Assembly: GCF_019352175.1 (NCBI RefSeq)
Contig: NZ_JACBYI010000049.1
Span: 1 to 55,677, forward strand
DNA: 55,677 nt
Direction of reading: 5' to 3'
Source of the DNA: Paenibacillus sp. S150
GTDB taxonomy: Bacteria > Bacillota > Bacilli > Paenibacillales > Paenibacillaceae
Both the position numbers and the translations under genes were made by a program. Each line of letters opens with the position of its first letter. Within the stretch, counting starts at the first letter, position 1. Below the pieces are notes generated by a model, which worked only from the letters and a program-made list of their open reading frames with translations, was not told the DNA's origin and searched no databases. Positions 44,159 to 53,148 of the stretch are shown piece by piece.

Positions 44159-45313
44159 TCAATCTCCCAGCTTGATGGCCCGCGACGTTTTGGCGGTGCT
44201 CTGAATGATCACTTTGGTGTGTACGTCTACTTCCAGACGGGTGAATTCTTCAGGCCATTTTTTTTTGATTCCGGACCATGTTTTGGGCAAGCTCCTATGA
44301 ACGGCCTCGCCGAAGCCAAATATGTCGGCCTGATATTTCTCCTGTACCTTATGGATGACCGAGAGAACCTTCTGTTCCAAAGCCTCGCCAGCCCTCTGCT
44401 CAATGGCCTTTATACTTTCTTCTTCCGAAAATCCGTTGGAGGTCATAACCTCATCCAGTCCGGTATGCGTGACTATATTAAGCTGCAGACGGATTCTGCC
44501 GTCCACCAGCTTAGGCTTGACTTTGGTCCTGCTCTCCAAAATTTCAAGCGAATAGGAAGGAACTTCATGCGCATTGTTCACCTCAAGCACACCTCCGCGA
44601 ATTTTGTCTTTGGCAAACAGCATGCTTTGGGTTTCTTCTCCATCCAGTTTACCCACCATTTTGTCCTTTACAAATACCGCCGTCCCGTCAACACGTTCAT
44701 TTTTCTGTCCGTTTTTCTCATGAAGGCTAATCAGCGGCGCTATCGCATTGTTTCCTGAAGTTTCCAGTTTGTCGATAAAATCCCATATTTCAACTACAGG
44801 AGCTTTGTTGGTAAACTGTTCGTCACGCATCATTTGTGCCAGTTCAAACGACATGATCGCTTCTGTAGTACTGTTCAGATTAAGAACTTCTCTGGCTGTT
44901 TTCTCATCGGACACAAAGATAAACACATCCGATCTTGTTTCTGTATCCCTGCTGTACCAGTCGATAACTTTGGTTAATCCGTCCCGGGCAATTTCCTCGC
45001 TGAAGATGATCGCTTTCGCATGGCTCCAAAACAGCTTTTTGCCGGTCAGCGAGATCATATCCCGTACAATTTCAAACATGGTATCTCCGCTGAGACTCAG
45101 CATTTTGAAGCCAGCCTGATTCTGGTCGAGCCCTCCTTTGTTGTCCACCATCTCCGTCGTAAGCTGGATTTTGCCTTCATCACCATCCTTGTCAATTGCC
45201 ACACCGGCCACGATGGACATATCATCGACCTCGGCATAATTCCAGCAGCCGGAAAGTCCGGGCAGCAACAGCGCGGAGATCAGGACAAACATCAGTTTGC
45301 GGAATCCTCTCAT
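44159..45313 (-). CDS. Spore germinant receptor C subunit, lipoprotein (GerAC/GerKC family)
   Basis: The 384-residue protein has a lipoprotein signal with lipobox LSGC (C23), followed by WNYAEVDDMSIVAGVAIDKD, the typical Ger(x)C N-terminus, and three alpha/beta domains ending SGIKKKWPEEFTRLEVDVHTKV. It is anchored on the outer face of the spore inner membrane as part of the germinant receptor. The start overlaps the A-subunit stop by 4 bases. Confidence 0.95.
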   Translation of the reverse strand: MRGFRKLMFVLISALLLPGLSGCWNYAEVDDMSIVAGVAIDKDGDEGKIQLTTEMVDNKGGLDQNQAGFKMLSLSGDTMFEIVRDMISLTGKKLFWSHAKAIIFSEEIARDGLTKVIDWYSRDTETRSDVFIFVSDEKTAREVLNLNSTTEAIMSFELAQMMRDEQFTNKAPVVEIWDFIDKLETSGNNAIAPLISLHEKNGQKNERVDGTAVFVKDKMVGKLDGEETQSMLFAKDKIRGGVLEVNNAHEVPSYSLEILESRTKVKPKLVDGRIRLQLNIVTHTGLDEVMTSNGFSEEESIKAIEQRAGEALEQKVLSVIHKVQEKYQADIFGFGEAVHRSLPKTWSGIKKKWPEEFTRLEVDVHTKVIIQSTAKTSRAIKLGD

Positions 45314-46860
45314 GCCCGTTTAGCCGGCTTCTTGGGCGGCTTCCGCTTCATATTGCGCGCACCGATAATCGCCGGACGCAGATACATATCCCACCAGGGA
45401 GCCCGGATGGCCGTATCCTTAATATCCTGCGGACGGATGGACCCCACCCCCAGCATATAGGGAACCCCGAAGGAGCGGAGTCCCATCAGATGAATCACCA
45501 GGCCAAGCAGCCCGAAGAAATAGCCGTATATGCCGAGGAAAAAGGTACTGATCAGCAACCCCAGCCGGACTATAATCAAAGGGCCGGTGAGCCGGGGATT
45601 CAATAAGGTCGTGATGCCGGTCAGCCCTACGACAATTACCATCGGCGCACTGACAATCCGCGCATCGACCGCCGCCTGCCCCAGCACCAGTGCGCCTACT
45701 ATGCTTACCGCCTGCCCGATTGAGGTCGGAATCCGCGCCCCGGCTTCCCGCAGAATCTCGAAGATTGTCAGCATGAGCAGCGCCTCGACAACCGTCGGAA
45801 AAGGAACGGACAATCTCGCGGTGGCAATGCTGAGCAGCAGCAGCGTAGGAACCATTTCCTGGGCATAGGTGACCAGTGCAATATAGGCAGCAGGTATACT
45901 GACTGACATGAAAGCGCCTATTACTCTTAACAGACGGTTGAAAGAGGCGAAATAAAAATTAATGTAATAATCCTCGCTGGCCTGGAAATTCTCCACGAAC
46001 ACATATGGCAGTGTGAGCGCAAAGGGGCTGCCCTCAATCAGCAGGGCGATTCTCCCCTCCATAATTTTGCCGACCAGGGAATCGGGCCTTTCGGTGTTGC
46101 CAATCATCTCAAAGGGCGAATAGGGCTCATCGCGGATCAGCTCAGCCAGATAACCGCTATCCAGAATATGGTCGATTTCCACCCGGTCCAGTCTGCCCTC
46201 CAGCTCCTTCAAAATATCCGGTGAAGCCAGGCTTTCCATATAACAGATGCAAATCTGCGTCTTGGAACGGGTTCCGATATCTCTGAATACAAACTTCAGG
46301 TCGGGATTTTGCACTCGGCGGCGAATCAGAGTCAAATTCACCAGCAGCGACTCGTTGAAGCCTTCCCTTGGACCCCTAACCGCTTTTTCCGTCAAAGGCT
46401 CTTCGATGGCCCGCGTCTCCCAGCCCTGCGCATTAATATTCAGCGCCCCTGCATATCCGTCTAACAGAAATACTGTTTTGCCGCCTACGACCGCCCCTAC
46501 TAATTCATCCAGCTCCGTAGAAATCATAATGTCACTGATATTTATAATCTCCGTGCGGATTTTCTCCATCAGCTTAGCCGGGCTGCCATGGTCTTCCTCC
46601 CTGAAGGGATAAGTCATTACCGGCCGGGTAATCCCATTCTGTATGAGATCTCTGTCAATCATTCCGTCCACATAGATCAGGCCGCAGCGCACCGGTGTTC
46701 CATGGTTATTCTCAATGACCCGCACCCGCAGAGTCCCATCGTTGCTGAAGACCTGCTGGAACAAAGCCACAGTTTCGTCCAGCGAGGGACTTAGCGGCTG
46801 AGAAGAGGATATCTTGCGGGGATCCTGGCCGCCGCTCTTGGCAGCGTCTGTATTCTTCAC
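45310..46860 (-). CDS. Spore germinant receptor A subunit (GerAA/GerKA family)
   Basis: The 516-residue protein has an N-terminal soluble domain with LIYVDGMIDRDLIQ and GGKTVFLLDGYAGALNIN, the family motif EPLTEKAVRGPREGFNESL, and five or six C-terminal transmembrane helices, ending in a basic tail. I prefer GTG 46860 (after ACAGGAG) to 46878. As a forespore gene it should use sigma-G; GAATA about 18 bases before GATAATC (near 46890-46920, minus strand) is a weak candidate. Confidence 0.95.
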   Translation of the reverse strand: MKNTDAAKSGGQDPRKISSSQPLSPSLDETVALFQQVFSNDGTLRVRVIENNHGTPVRCGLIYVDGMIDRDLIQNGITRPVMTYPFREEDHGSPAKLMEKIRTEIINISDIMISTELDELVGAVVGGKTVFLLDGYAGALNINAQGWETRAIEEPLTEKAVRGPREGFNESLLVNLTLIRRRVQNPDLKFVFRDIGTRSKTQICICYMESLASPDILKELEGRLDRVEIDHILDSGYLAELIRDEPYSPFEMIGNTERPDSLVGKIMEGRIALLIEGSPFALTLPYVFVENFQASEDYYINFYFASFNRLLRVIGAFMSVSIPAAYIALVTYAQEMVPTLLLLSIATARLSVPFPTVVEALLMLTIFEILREAGARIPTSIGQAVSIVGALVLGQAAVDARIVSAPMVIVVGLTGITTLLNPRLTGPLIIVRLGLLISTFFLGIYGYFFGLLGLVIHLMGLRSFGVPYMLGVGSIRPQDIKDTAIRAPWWDMYLRPAIIGARNMKRKPPKKPAKRA

Positions 46861-46952
46861 AGCAGTCACTCCTGTCACAATTGTTTTGATCTGATTATCC
46901 CCTGACTGCGCTTCTTCTATTCGCCAGAATTATACTTAGCAGGAAGCTGGAA

Positions 46953-46997
46953 GCGCCTGCGCCGTTCTGCGCAGGAGCGGCTGCCTCTGCCGGCAGC
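46953..46997. other. Two tandem GC-rich hairpins upstream of ger operon
   Basis: GCGCCTGCGC-N6-GCGCAGGAGC and GGCTGCC-N5-GGCAGCC lie side by side in the 314-bp gap between the ger operon start and the atl gene. A further hairpin, AACCCCGC-CATAA-GCGGGGTT (47040-47060), lies nearer atl. No T-runs follow. The role is unknown. Confidence 0.5.
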
Positions 46998-47174
46998 CGG
47001 ACGGGAAGCCAATTTCAGATATCCGGTTCAAGGCCAAATAACCCCGCCATAAGCGGGGTTAATCTTAGTGTTATCTTCAGTTATTCCGCAGATGACTTCT
47101 GATATAATTCAGTTATAAGAATGACGATAGTGTACAAAATATAAATCCTATTCATGGAAAAAGGAGTACAGTTC

Positions 47175-47513
47175 ATGACGCCATTTACACAAAAGGTCAT
47201 CGCCGTCATCCGCTCAATTCCTGAAGGCTATGTTATGACCTACGGAGGCATCGCCCGCGCCGCAGGAAGCCCCAGAGGGGCCCGGCAGGTAGTGCGCATT
47301 CTTCATTCCATGAGCCGCAAATACAAGCTGCCCTGGCACAGAGTGGTGAATGTCAAAGGGGAAATCGCCCTGACCGATGACGAATCCGGCTCGCTGCAGC
47401 GATTATATCTGCTGGGGGAAGGCATCGTTTTTGATGCAAAGGGAACGATTGATCTTCAGCGCTACCAGTATCATCCGGACGGAGAGGATTATCTTCTGCC
47501 GCCAGTAGAATAG
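47175..47513 (+). CDS. atl: Alkyltransferase-like protein (Atl)
   Basis: The 112-residue protein has the DNA-binding half of Ogt/MGMT proteins: TQKVIAVIRSIPEGYVMTYG, then RGARQVVRILHSMSRK. The active-site motif is PWHRVV, with Trp54 in place of the reactive cysteine of PCHRV. Such alkyltransferase-like proteins bind O6-alkylguanine and flag it for nucleotide excision repair. ATG 47175 follows AAAGGAG. A TATAAT at 47103-47108 may be its -10 box. Its 3' end overlaps the convergent DUF1361 gene by 25 bases. Confidence 0.93.
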   Translation: MTPFTQKVIAVIRSIPEGYVMTYGGIARAAGSPRGARQVVRILHSMSRKYKLPWHRVVNVKGEIALTDDESGSLQRLYLLGEGIVFDAKGTIDLQRYQYHPDGEDYLLPPVE

Positions 47514-48190
47514 GCTCGTTCGTTCCCTCTGCCCAGCACATTCAGCAGACAGTACATCGTCGCATAAATAGCCAGCAGCACAAAGGCAATGAACAGGCTG
47601 AAGAAGACCGACTGCCAGTTCAGGCTGTCGGCAACCAGCTGGTACAGCTGATGCCTGTCGGTGAGCACATCCCAGCTGTTCAGCCGGTAGACCCTGCCGA
47701 GCAGTACGCCATAACCCCCGAGCGCGCAGGCGGACAGCACGAAGATCCAGGAGAGCAGCAGATTGGTTTTGCGGTAAATAACGGCCTGGAACTGGTACAG
47801 GGAGAAAAATCCGGTCAGCCAGCCGCTCCAGGTGAACAGCAGCAGCGTAATCAGATCATACCAATAGCGGCTCTGGATCGTTCCGCCGACGAAGTAGAGA
47901 TTTTTGCGGATGGTGAGGTGCACCAGATCCGTCATAATATAGGGCGCGTTCGGAAAAAACAGCAGCCAGGCTATGCCAAGCGGCAGCATCAGCAGCCCGC
48001 CGATTTTTCGTTTATCCAGCTCATGGGCAGCCATGGAGAAGACGAATGGGAGCCAGGCCAGAAACAAATTCCAGATTAGAAACTTGTAGAACGTATCCGT
48101 CCGCTGCGATACAACGCCGTAGACCGCAAGCGTTGCCAGGGACAATCCTGCCAACAGCAGAAATACCTTAATGTAATTCAATTCCTTCAT
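47489..48190 (-). CDS. DUF1361 membrane protein
   Basis: The 233-residue integral membrane protein has about six or seven helices. It contains LLFFPNAPYIMTDLVHL, FTWSGWLTGFFSLYQ and RVYRLNSWDVLT, which characterise DUF1361. The function of the family is unknown. The start at ATG 48190 lies 12 bases after AAGGAG, a long spacing. The 3' end overlaps atl. Confidence 0.85.
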   Translation of the reverse strand: MKELNYIKVFLLLAGLSLATLAVYGVVSQRTDTFYKFLIWNLFLAWLPFVFSMAAHELDKRKIGGLLMLPLGIAWLLFFPNAPYIMTDLVHLTIRKNLYFVGGTIQSRYWYDLITLLLFTWSGWLTGFFSLYQFQAVIYRKTNLLLSWIFVLSACALGGYGVLLGRVYRLNSWDVLTDRHQLYQLVADSLNWQSVFFSLFIAFVLLAIYATMYCLLNVLGRGNERAYSTGGRR

Positions 48191-48405
48191 AAGCGTGTTA
48201 ATCTCCTTATCGGTATGAATTCGTCGATTCTCTCCCTGTAATTGTACAAATATTTCTGTGCCTTGTACAAACAGGGCCGCCATGAGCTTGTTCCGGCGCC
48301 GGATTGGGACAAAGGGATTGAAGTGCAGCAGGCGGAATCATAGGCGCAGGCGCACTCGCGGTGCGGATTCAAAGGCAGTAGCAAGCGGAAAAGGGGCGCA
48401 AACAC

Positions 48406-48445
48406 AAAGCAGCGATTCTCCAAGTAACGGGAAAATCGCTGCTTT
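48406..48445 (-). terminator. Hairpin downstream of sulP
   Basis: AAAGCAGCGAT pairs perfectly with ATCGCTGCTTT (11 bp). On the minus strand TTTGTGTTTG follows, a weak T-tract. The rest of 48191-48537 shows no convincing gene. Confidence 0.5.
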
Positions 48446-48537
48446 GCTGGCTGCTGCTGGCTGCGGAACGAAGAGAAGGCCTCGCTGTCGCAGGATGCCG
48501 CCGATGTCAGGAATGATTCAAACACACTGTTCAGCGG

Positions 48538-50313
48538 CTACAATTCACCGCTCAGCTTACGTGCCACTGCGGGCACTCGCCCCTTGAAGGCATTGCGTCC
48601 AACGGCCTCATCCAGTCCGGAAAAGGCTCCGCATTCCCTGAAGGCGGCATGCCGGCAGCCCAGGCATTTATTGTAGTTGATAACCTTGAGTGCATCATTG
48701 ATTGCCTCACCGGTGTGCTCATAAAACTGCGCAGCCCCAATTCTGTCGTACAGCCCGGTCTTCTTGAGCAGCTCCAGCGGCTGGGATTGAATCCCGGAGA
48801 TCATCAGCCGGCCTCCGTCCTCATGCAGCTCCTTCACCAGTTCCGCCAGATTGGCTTCGCCGGTAGTATCGATAAAGGGCACCTTCCCCATCCGCAGCAG
48901 AATGACCTTCGGCTGATCCGGCCCAAATCCCGGCATGGTATCCTCGAACCGGTAGGCCGCTCCGAAGAACAGCGGTCCCTCCACATTATAAATGCCGATC
49001 TGCGGACAATCGTGGCTGTCCGTAACCATATGCGCTTCTACCTTTACCGAAGAGGGATCAGGCAATACCTTGGACACCAGATGCACCTCACCCATCCGTT
49101 TGACGAACAAGACCACTGCCAGCACCAGTCCAACCTCCACCGCCACTGTCAGATCGGCAAAGACAGTCAGCAGAAAGGTAATAAACAGCACCAGCGAATC
49201 TCCGGTCTTCAGCTTAAGCAGATGAAGGAATTCCTTGCGCTCGCTCATGTTCCACGCCACCACCATCAGGATTGGCGCCATCGCGGCGAGCGGAATACTT
49301 GATGCATAAGGGGCAAACAGCAGCAGAATCAGAAATACCACAACACCGTGGATCACACCCGACAAGGGAGAAGCGGCTCCGCTCTTGATATTGGTGGCGG
49401 TTCTGGCAATCGCTCCGGTAGCAGGAATCCCGCCAAACAGAGGAGCGGCTATATTGGCAACCCCCTGCCCGATCAGCTCACGGTTGCTGTTGTGGCGGCC
49501 GCCAGCCATCCCGTCCGCTACAACTGCGGACAAGAGCGACTCAATCGCTCCCAGCATAGCGATGACAAAAGCCGGACGAAGCAGCAGCTTAATCCGGTCC
49601 CAGGTGATGACCGGGAAATGGAAGCTCGGCAGCGTGTTGGGGATGTCCCCGTAGGCGGAGCCAATCGTAGTCACCTTGCCGCTGAAGAACAGCGCGGCTA
49701 TGATGGTTGCGCAGAGCAGTCCGACCAGTGCCCCGGGCACTTTTGGCGCAAACCGCATACCGAGTACAAGCACAGCCAGACAAATCGCCGCCGTAAGTAT
49801 GCTGTACAGATTAATCGTTGAAATATGCAGGTCGATCTCCTTCATGTTGTCTATGAAGCTTTCATGCCGCTTCATATCCTTCAGGCCGAGGAAATTGGCA
49901 ATCTGTCCGCTGAAGATAATAACGGCAATGCCTGCAGTAAATCCGATCGTTACGGGCTTGGGAATAAACTTGATCAGCACCCCCAGCCGCAGCAGGCCCA
50001 TGAGCACGAGAATTACTCCGGCCATCATCCCGGCAAGCAGCAGGTTCTCATAGCCATACTCCATGGCAATGGCGAACAAAATAGGAATAAACGCACCCGT
50101 AGGCCCGCCAATTTGAAATTTTGAACCGCCGAACAAAGAAATTAGAATCCCCGCGACTATGGTTGTATAAATTCCGTACTCCGGCTTCACGCCCGAAGCA
50201 ATGGCAAACGCCATCCCCAAAGGGATGGCAATAACGCCGACGATTACCCCTGAGATGAGATCCTTGCGCAGCGAAGCAATATTATAGCCTTTAAAACGGC
50301 CCCACCCTATCAT
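48538..50313 (-). CDS. SulP-family anion transporter with STAS domain and Cys-rich tail
   Basis: This 591-residue SLC26/SulP transporter has the N-terminal membrane domain beginning YNIASLRKDLISGVIVGVIA with GPTGAFIPI, and a STAS domain at about residues 435-545 (VEGPLFFGAAYRFEDT, RMGKVPFIDTTGEANL). The substrate may be sulfate, bicarbonate or another anion. After STAS lies a ~45-residue tail with C-x2-C-x7-C (NKCLGCRHAAFREC), which could bind metal or sense redox. It is preceded by an arsR-type gene on the same strand. Confidence 0.92.
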   Translation of the reverse strand: MIGWGRFKGYNIASLRKDLISGVIVGVIAIPLGMAFAIASGVKPEYGIYTTIVAGILISLFGGSKFQIGGPTGAFIPILFAIAMEYGYENLLLAGMMAGVILVLMGLLRLGVLIKFIPKPVTIGFTAGIAVIIFSGQIANFLGLKDMKRHESFIDNMKEIDLHISTINLYSILTAAICLAVLVLGMRFAPKVPGALVGLLCATIIAALFFSGKVTTIGSAYGDIPNTLPSFHFPVITWDRIKLLLRPAFVIAMLGAIESLLSAVVADGMAGGRHNSNRELIGQGVANIAAPLFGGIPATGAIARTATNIKSGAASPLSGVIHGVVVFLILLLFAPYASSIPLAAMAPILMVVAWNMSERKEFLHLLKLKTGDSLVLFITFLLTVFADLTVAVEVGLVLAVVLFVKRMGEVHLVSKVLPDPSSVKVEAHMVTDSHDCPQIGIYNVEGPLFFGAAYRFEDTMPGFGPDQPKVILLRMGKVPFIDTTGEANLAELVKELHEDGGRLMISGIQSQPLELLKKTGLYDRIGAAQFYEHTGEAINDALKVINYNKCLGCRHAAFRECGAFSGLDEAVGRNAFKGRVPAVARKLSGEL

Positions 50314-50401
50314 CCTTTAACCTTCTTTTCTCTAAATATCTGATTATTTGAATATAAGAGCAACATTACTCCTGCAAGCCTCTCTTGTCAACGGGAAATC
50401 C

Positions 50402-50420
50402 ACCCCGGGAGACCCCGGGG
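50402..50420 (-). terminator. GC-rich hairpin between arsR and sulP
   Basis: CCCCGGG-GTCT-CCCGGGG directly after the arsR stop codon, without a T-run, may be a partial terminator or a processing/stability hairpin between the two genes. Confidence 0.45.
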
Positions 50421-50747
50421 TTATTCGCTGCGGATTCCCTCCAGAAGGGAGATGGCGTTCACCAGATGGTTGTCGAATATTTGTTTGGCGACTCCCAGAA
50501 GGTCCTTGATCAGAGGATCACGCAGCGAGTAAATCACCGTTGTGCCTTCTTTTACACTGGCTACCACATTTTTGGCGCGGAGCACGGCAAGCTGCTGGGA
50601 TACGGCAGACCCCTCGGACCCAAGTATGGCCTGCAGCTCGTTCACATTCTTCTCGCCTTCGCTCAGCAGCTCCAGAATACGAATCCGCATCGGATGAGCC
50701 AGCGCCTTAAAAAATTCCGTCTTGAATTGCTGAATATCGCTGTTCAT
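50421..50747 (-). CDS. ArsR-family regulator lacking cysteines
   Basis: The 108-residue winged helix has FKALAHPMRIRILELLSEGE, the recognition helix GSEGSAVSQQLAVLRAKN and the wing ASVKEGTTVIYSL, the standard ArsR fold. There is no cysteine anywhere, so the usual metal-thiolate site is absent and another signal is likely. I chose ATG 50747, behind GAGGAGCAGAGG; ATG 50765 is the alternative. It lies immediately upstream of sulP, its probable target. Confidence 0.9.
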   Translation of the reverse strand: MNSDIQQFKTEFFKALAHPMRIRILELLSEGEKNVNELQAILGSEGSAVSQQLAVLRAKNVVASVKEGTTVIYSLRDPLIKDLLGVAKQIFDNHLVNAISLLEGIRSE

Positions 50748-50895
50748 TGAACCTCTGCTCCTCATAGCTTACTTCTTGTTTCTAGTTTATCTTAGCTTAT
50801 TTAGCCGGGAGTGGCTATGCCGATAGGGGAAACTGTCAGGTACAGCCGGACACTGTGCGGGATAGCGCACCTCCGGTTAACAGAGGAAATTGGAG

Positions 50896-51291
50896 TCAGG
50901 TGTGAGAAGCAGCCTGCAGCAAGAATGGATACAGCCGGATTTCGCGGGTACGGATTTCCACCAGGCTGCCCAGCGCCATCGGCTCGCCGAGGCATTCAAA
51001 TAATATCGGCTCCCCGTCCAGCTGCAGACAGCCTGTTCCGTCTTCTTCTATATTGTCCAGCACGCCCGTCAAGACCACATCATGACCATCCATACGGATG
51101 CCATGCCCGGCTCCCCCTGCCGGAACGATGTCCACCCAGCGCATAAGCAGAGCCGGAATTTCGAATTCCACCGCAGCTTCGTCGCCCGGCTTCAAGGGAG
51201 GCCCGCACCAGATGCCCCTGCCTTCACCGGCATCCGCCTCGAAAAACACCTCGTCCCTTTTCAGGCCTGTCTTCAAGATCTTGATCTTCAT
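50896..51291 (-). CDS. Beta-rich conserved protein of unknown function
   Basis: The 131-residue protein consists mainly of predicted beta strands (GRGIWCGPPLKPGDEAAVEF, GCLQLDGEPILFEC, GSLVEIRTREIRLYPF), with three cysteines and no signal peptide. I prefer ATG 51291, behind GGAGCAC. I do not recognise the family. It follows the aminotransferase gene after a strong hairpin and is probably its own unit. Confidence 0.75.
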   Translation of the reverse strand: MKIKILKTGLKRDEVFFEADAGEGRGIWCGPPLKPGDEAAVEFEIPALLMRWVDIVPAGGAGHGIRMDGHDVVLTGVLDNIEEDGTGCLQLDGEPILFECLGEPMALGSLVEIRTREIRLYPFLLQAASHT

Positions 51292-51388
51292 CACTTTGTG
51301 CTCCATTTGCTAAGATTTACTGCTTATTATACATGACATCCAGCCCATTATGCGATCAGGTATAATTCACGGAGGCTGCACAAGACAA

Positions 51389-51435
51389 GCAGGGGGAGTA
51401 TCCGGAGCCTCTCCGGCTCCGGATACTCCCCCTGC
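51389..51435. terminator. Long perfect hairpin after aminotransferase gene
   Basis: GCAGGGGGAGTATCCGGAG and its complement form a stem of about 19 bp. The minus-strand tail TTGTCTTG is moderately T-rich. It probably ends the marR-to-aminotransferase operon. Confidence 0.7.
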
Positions 51436-51469
51436 TGAGTGAAATCTTATTATTACGTCCAGCCGCTTA

Positions 51470-52666
51470 TCACCGTTCCGGAGCAAAGAGCTGCAGCCCT
51501 GCAATCCGGTTCACAGCTTCCGCCAGCCGGGCTTCATCGCTTACCAGGCCTGCCCGCACATAGCCTTCGCCGTATTCGCCGAAGCCGGTCCCTGGCGCCA
51601 CCACCACATGCGCCTCATCCAGCAGCAGATCGGCAAAGCTCTGCGAGGTATAGCCGGCCGGAACCGGAAGCCAGGCAAAGAAAGAGCCTCCCGGTGCCTC
51701 CACCTTCCAGCCGAGCTTACGCAGTCCGCCGATCAGAATATTCCGCCGCGCTTCATAACGGTCCAGGTTCTGCTGAACGCAGGCCTGCGGCCCCGACAAT
51801 GCGGCCGCGGCCGCTTCCTGAACCGCTCCGAACAGACTGACATACATATGATCCTGAAGCAGATTCAGGCTCTCGACGACACTGGCATTGCCGGCAGCAA
51901 ATGCTACGCGCCAGCCGGCCATGTTGTAGGTTTTGGAAAGGGTGTAAATTTCAATGCCATTGTCCTTCGCTCCCGGCGTCTGAAGATAGCTGCGCGGACG
52001 CCGTCCGTCATAGCCGATCGCGGCATAGGCAAAATCATGCACTACGCAAATGTTGTGCTGCTCCGCAAACTGCACTGTTTCACGGAAGAAGGCCTCCGTA
52101 GCCACCGCTCCGGTCGGATTGTTGGGATAATTAAGGAACATCAGCTTGGCTGCAGCCGCAGCTTCAGGGGAAATGCCCGCATAATCGGGCAGGAATCCCC
52201 GATCCGCAGTAAGCGGCAGCTTCTCCATGATTGCCCGGGCCAGCTCAATGCCTGACCAGTAATCGGGATATCCGGGATCGGGCACAAGCGCCGTATCGCC
52301 CGGGTTCAGCAGACACTGGACCACCTCGACCAGCCCGGTTTTGCCGCCGAACAGAATCGCAACCTCACTGTCCGGCTCCAGCACCACTCCGTATTCCCGC
52401 TTGTAGAACATGGCTGCCGCCTCTTTGAGGTAACGGTCACCGCGGAACGGCGGATATTTGTGGTTCTGAGGATTGGCCGCTGCCGCCTGCAGCGCCTGGA
52501 CAATATGATCCGGCGTAGGCATATCGGGATTGCCTTGTCCCAGATTGATCACATCATGCCCCGCCGCCGAAGCGCTGCCGGCTCTGGCGACAAGGGCGGC
52601 AAAAAACTGCTTGGGCAAAGACTGCAGCAAGGCAGAAGGCTCAAAATGATTCAATTCAGAACTCAT
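51470..52666 (-). CDS. mtnE: Class I aminotransferase, MtnE-like
   Basis: The 398-residue PLP aminotransferase has GHDVINLGQGNPDMPTPDHI, the NYPNNPTGAVAT segment, the PLP-lysine stretch YTLSKTYNMAGWRVAFA and GEGYVRAGLVSDEARL. These closely resemble B. subtilis MtnE (YkrV), which aminates 4-methylthio-2-oxobutyrate in methionine salvage. ATG 52666 sits close behind GGAG (only 3-4 bases); upstream in-frame starts lack a better site. It lies 16 bases after the monooxygenase gene. The divergent mtnU-like gene is 3.2 kb away rather than adjacent. Confidence 0.85.
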   Translation of the reverse strand: MSSELNHFEPSALLQSLPKQFFAALVARAGSASAAGHDVINLGQGNPDMPTPDHIVQALQAAAANPQNHKYPPFRGDRYLKEAAAMFYKREYGVVLEPDSEVAILFGGKTGLVEVVQCLLNPGDTALVPDPGYPDYWSGIELARAIMEKLPLTADRGFLPDYAGISPEAAAAAKLMFLNYPNNPTGAVATEAFFRETVQFAEQHNICVVHDFAYAAIGYDGRRPRSYLQTPGAKDNGIEIYTLSKTYNMAGWRVAFAAGNASVVESLNLLQDHMYVSLFGAVQEAAAAALSGPQACVQQNLDRYEARRNILIGGLRKLGWKVEAPGGSFFAWLPVPAGYTSQSFADLLLDEAHVVVAPGTGFGEYGEGYVRAGLVSDEARLAEAVNRIAGLQLFAPER

Positions 52667-52682
52667 CCTCTCCGGCTGAACG

Positions 52683-52979
52683 TTATTTGCTGACCGGCTC
52701 GCCGTTGAATACCTTGACATCAAGCGGAGCAGTCAGGAATTCAGGCGCTTTGGCCGCAAACCCGGTAAAGTGGGGGCTTGCATTGTGGCTGGATACCGAC
52801 TCCGAATCGCGCCAGGTTTCCACCATGATATACGTGTTTTCCTGCTCGAAATGATTGTACAACTCGTAAGAGAGATTGCCTTCTTCCTTATGCGTTGCGG
52901 CCAGCAGCTGACTGGCCTCAGCCAGGAATTTCTCCTTGAATTCGGGATTCACCTGCATTACGGCATGAATAATGATCAT
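52683..52979 (-). CDS. Antibiotic-biosynthesis-monooxygenase (ABM/YgiN-like) protein
   Basis: The 98-residue dimeric ferredoxin-like fold protein has IIIHAVMQVNPEFKEKFLAEA at the N-terminus and EGNLSYELYNHFEQENTYIMVETW then SHNASPHFTGF, the ABM signature. Such proteins act on quinones or polyketide-like substrates. The ribosome binding site is GAGGAGG. It precedes the aminotransferase gene and follows the nitroreductase gene after 169 bp. That 169-bp gap holds two GCTTC..GGAAG-type inverted motifs but no gene. Confidence 0.88.
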   Translation of the reverse strand: MIIIHAVMQVNPEFKEKFLAEASQLLAATHKEEGNLSYELYNHFEQENTYIMVETWRDSESVSSHNASPHFTGFAAKAPEFLTAPLDVKVFNGEPVSK

Positions 52980-53148
52980 TTCTAGTCCTCCTCAAAGTTT
53001 TGTAAAGGTTAAACAGCCTGGGGTTGCTTCCTACAAAACCCGCTTCGGAAGCATCGGCCCAGCTTGTTAGGATTGCTATTCTGATTAAACTTCGTACAAG
53101 CTTCCTTCGGAAGGCATTCGCTTAAGTTTTGTGAGCCAGCCAGGGCTC

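Noticed and set aside
48187..48587. Two short ORFs (112 and 109 codons) between DUF1361 and sulP
   Set aside because: Composition-driven, rich in Arg/Cys/Ser, no good start signal, overlapping a terminator-like hairpin.
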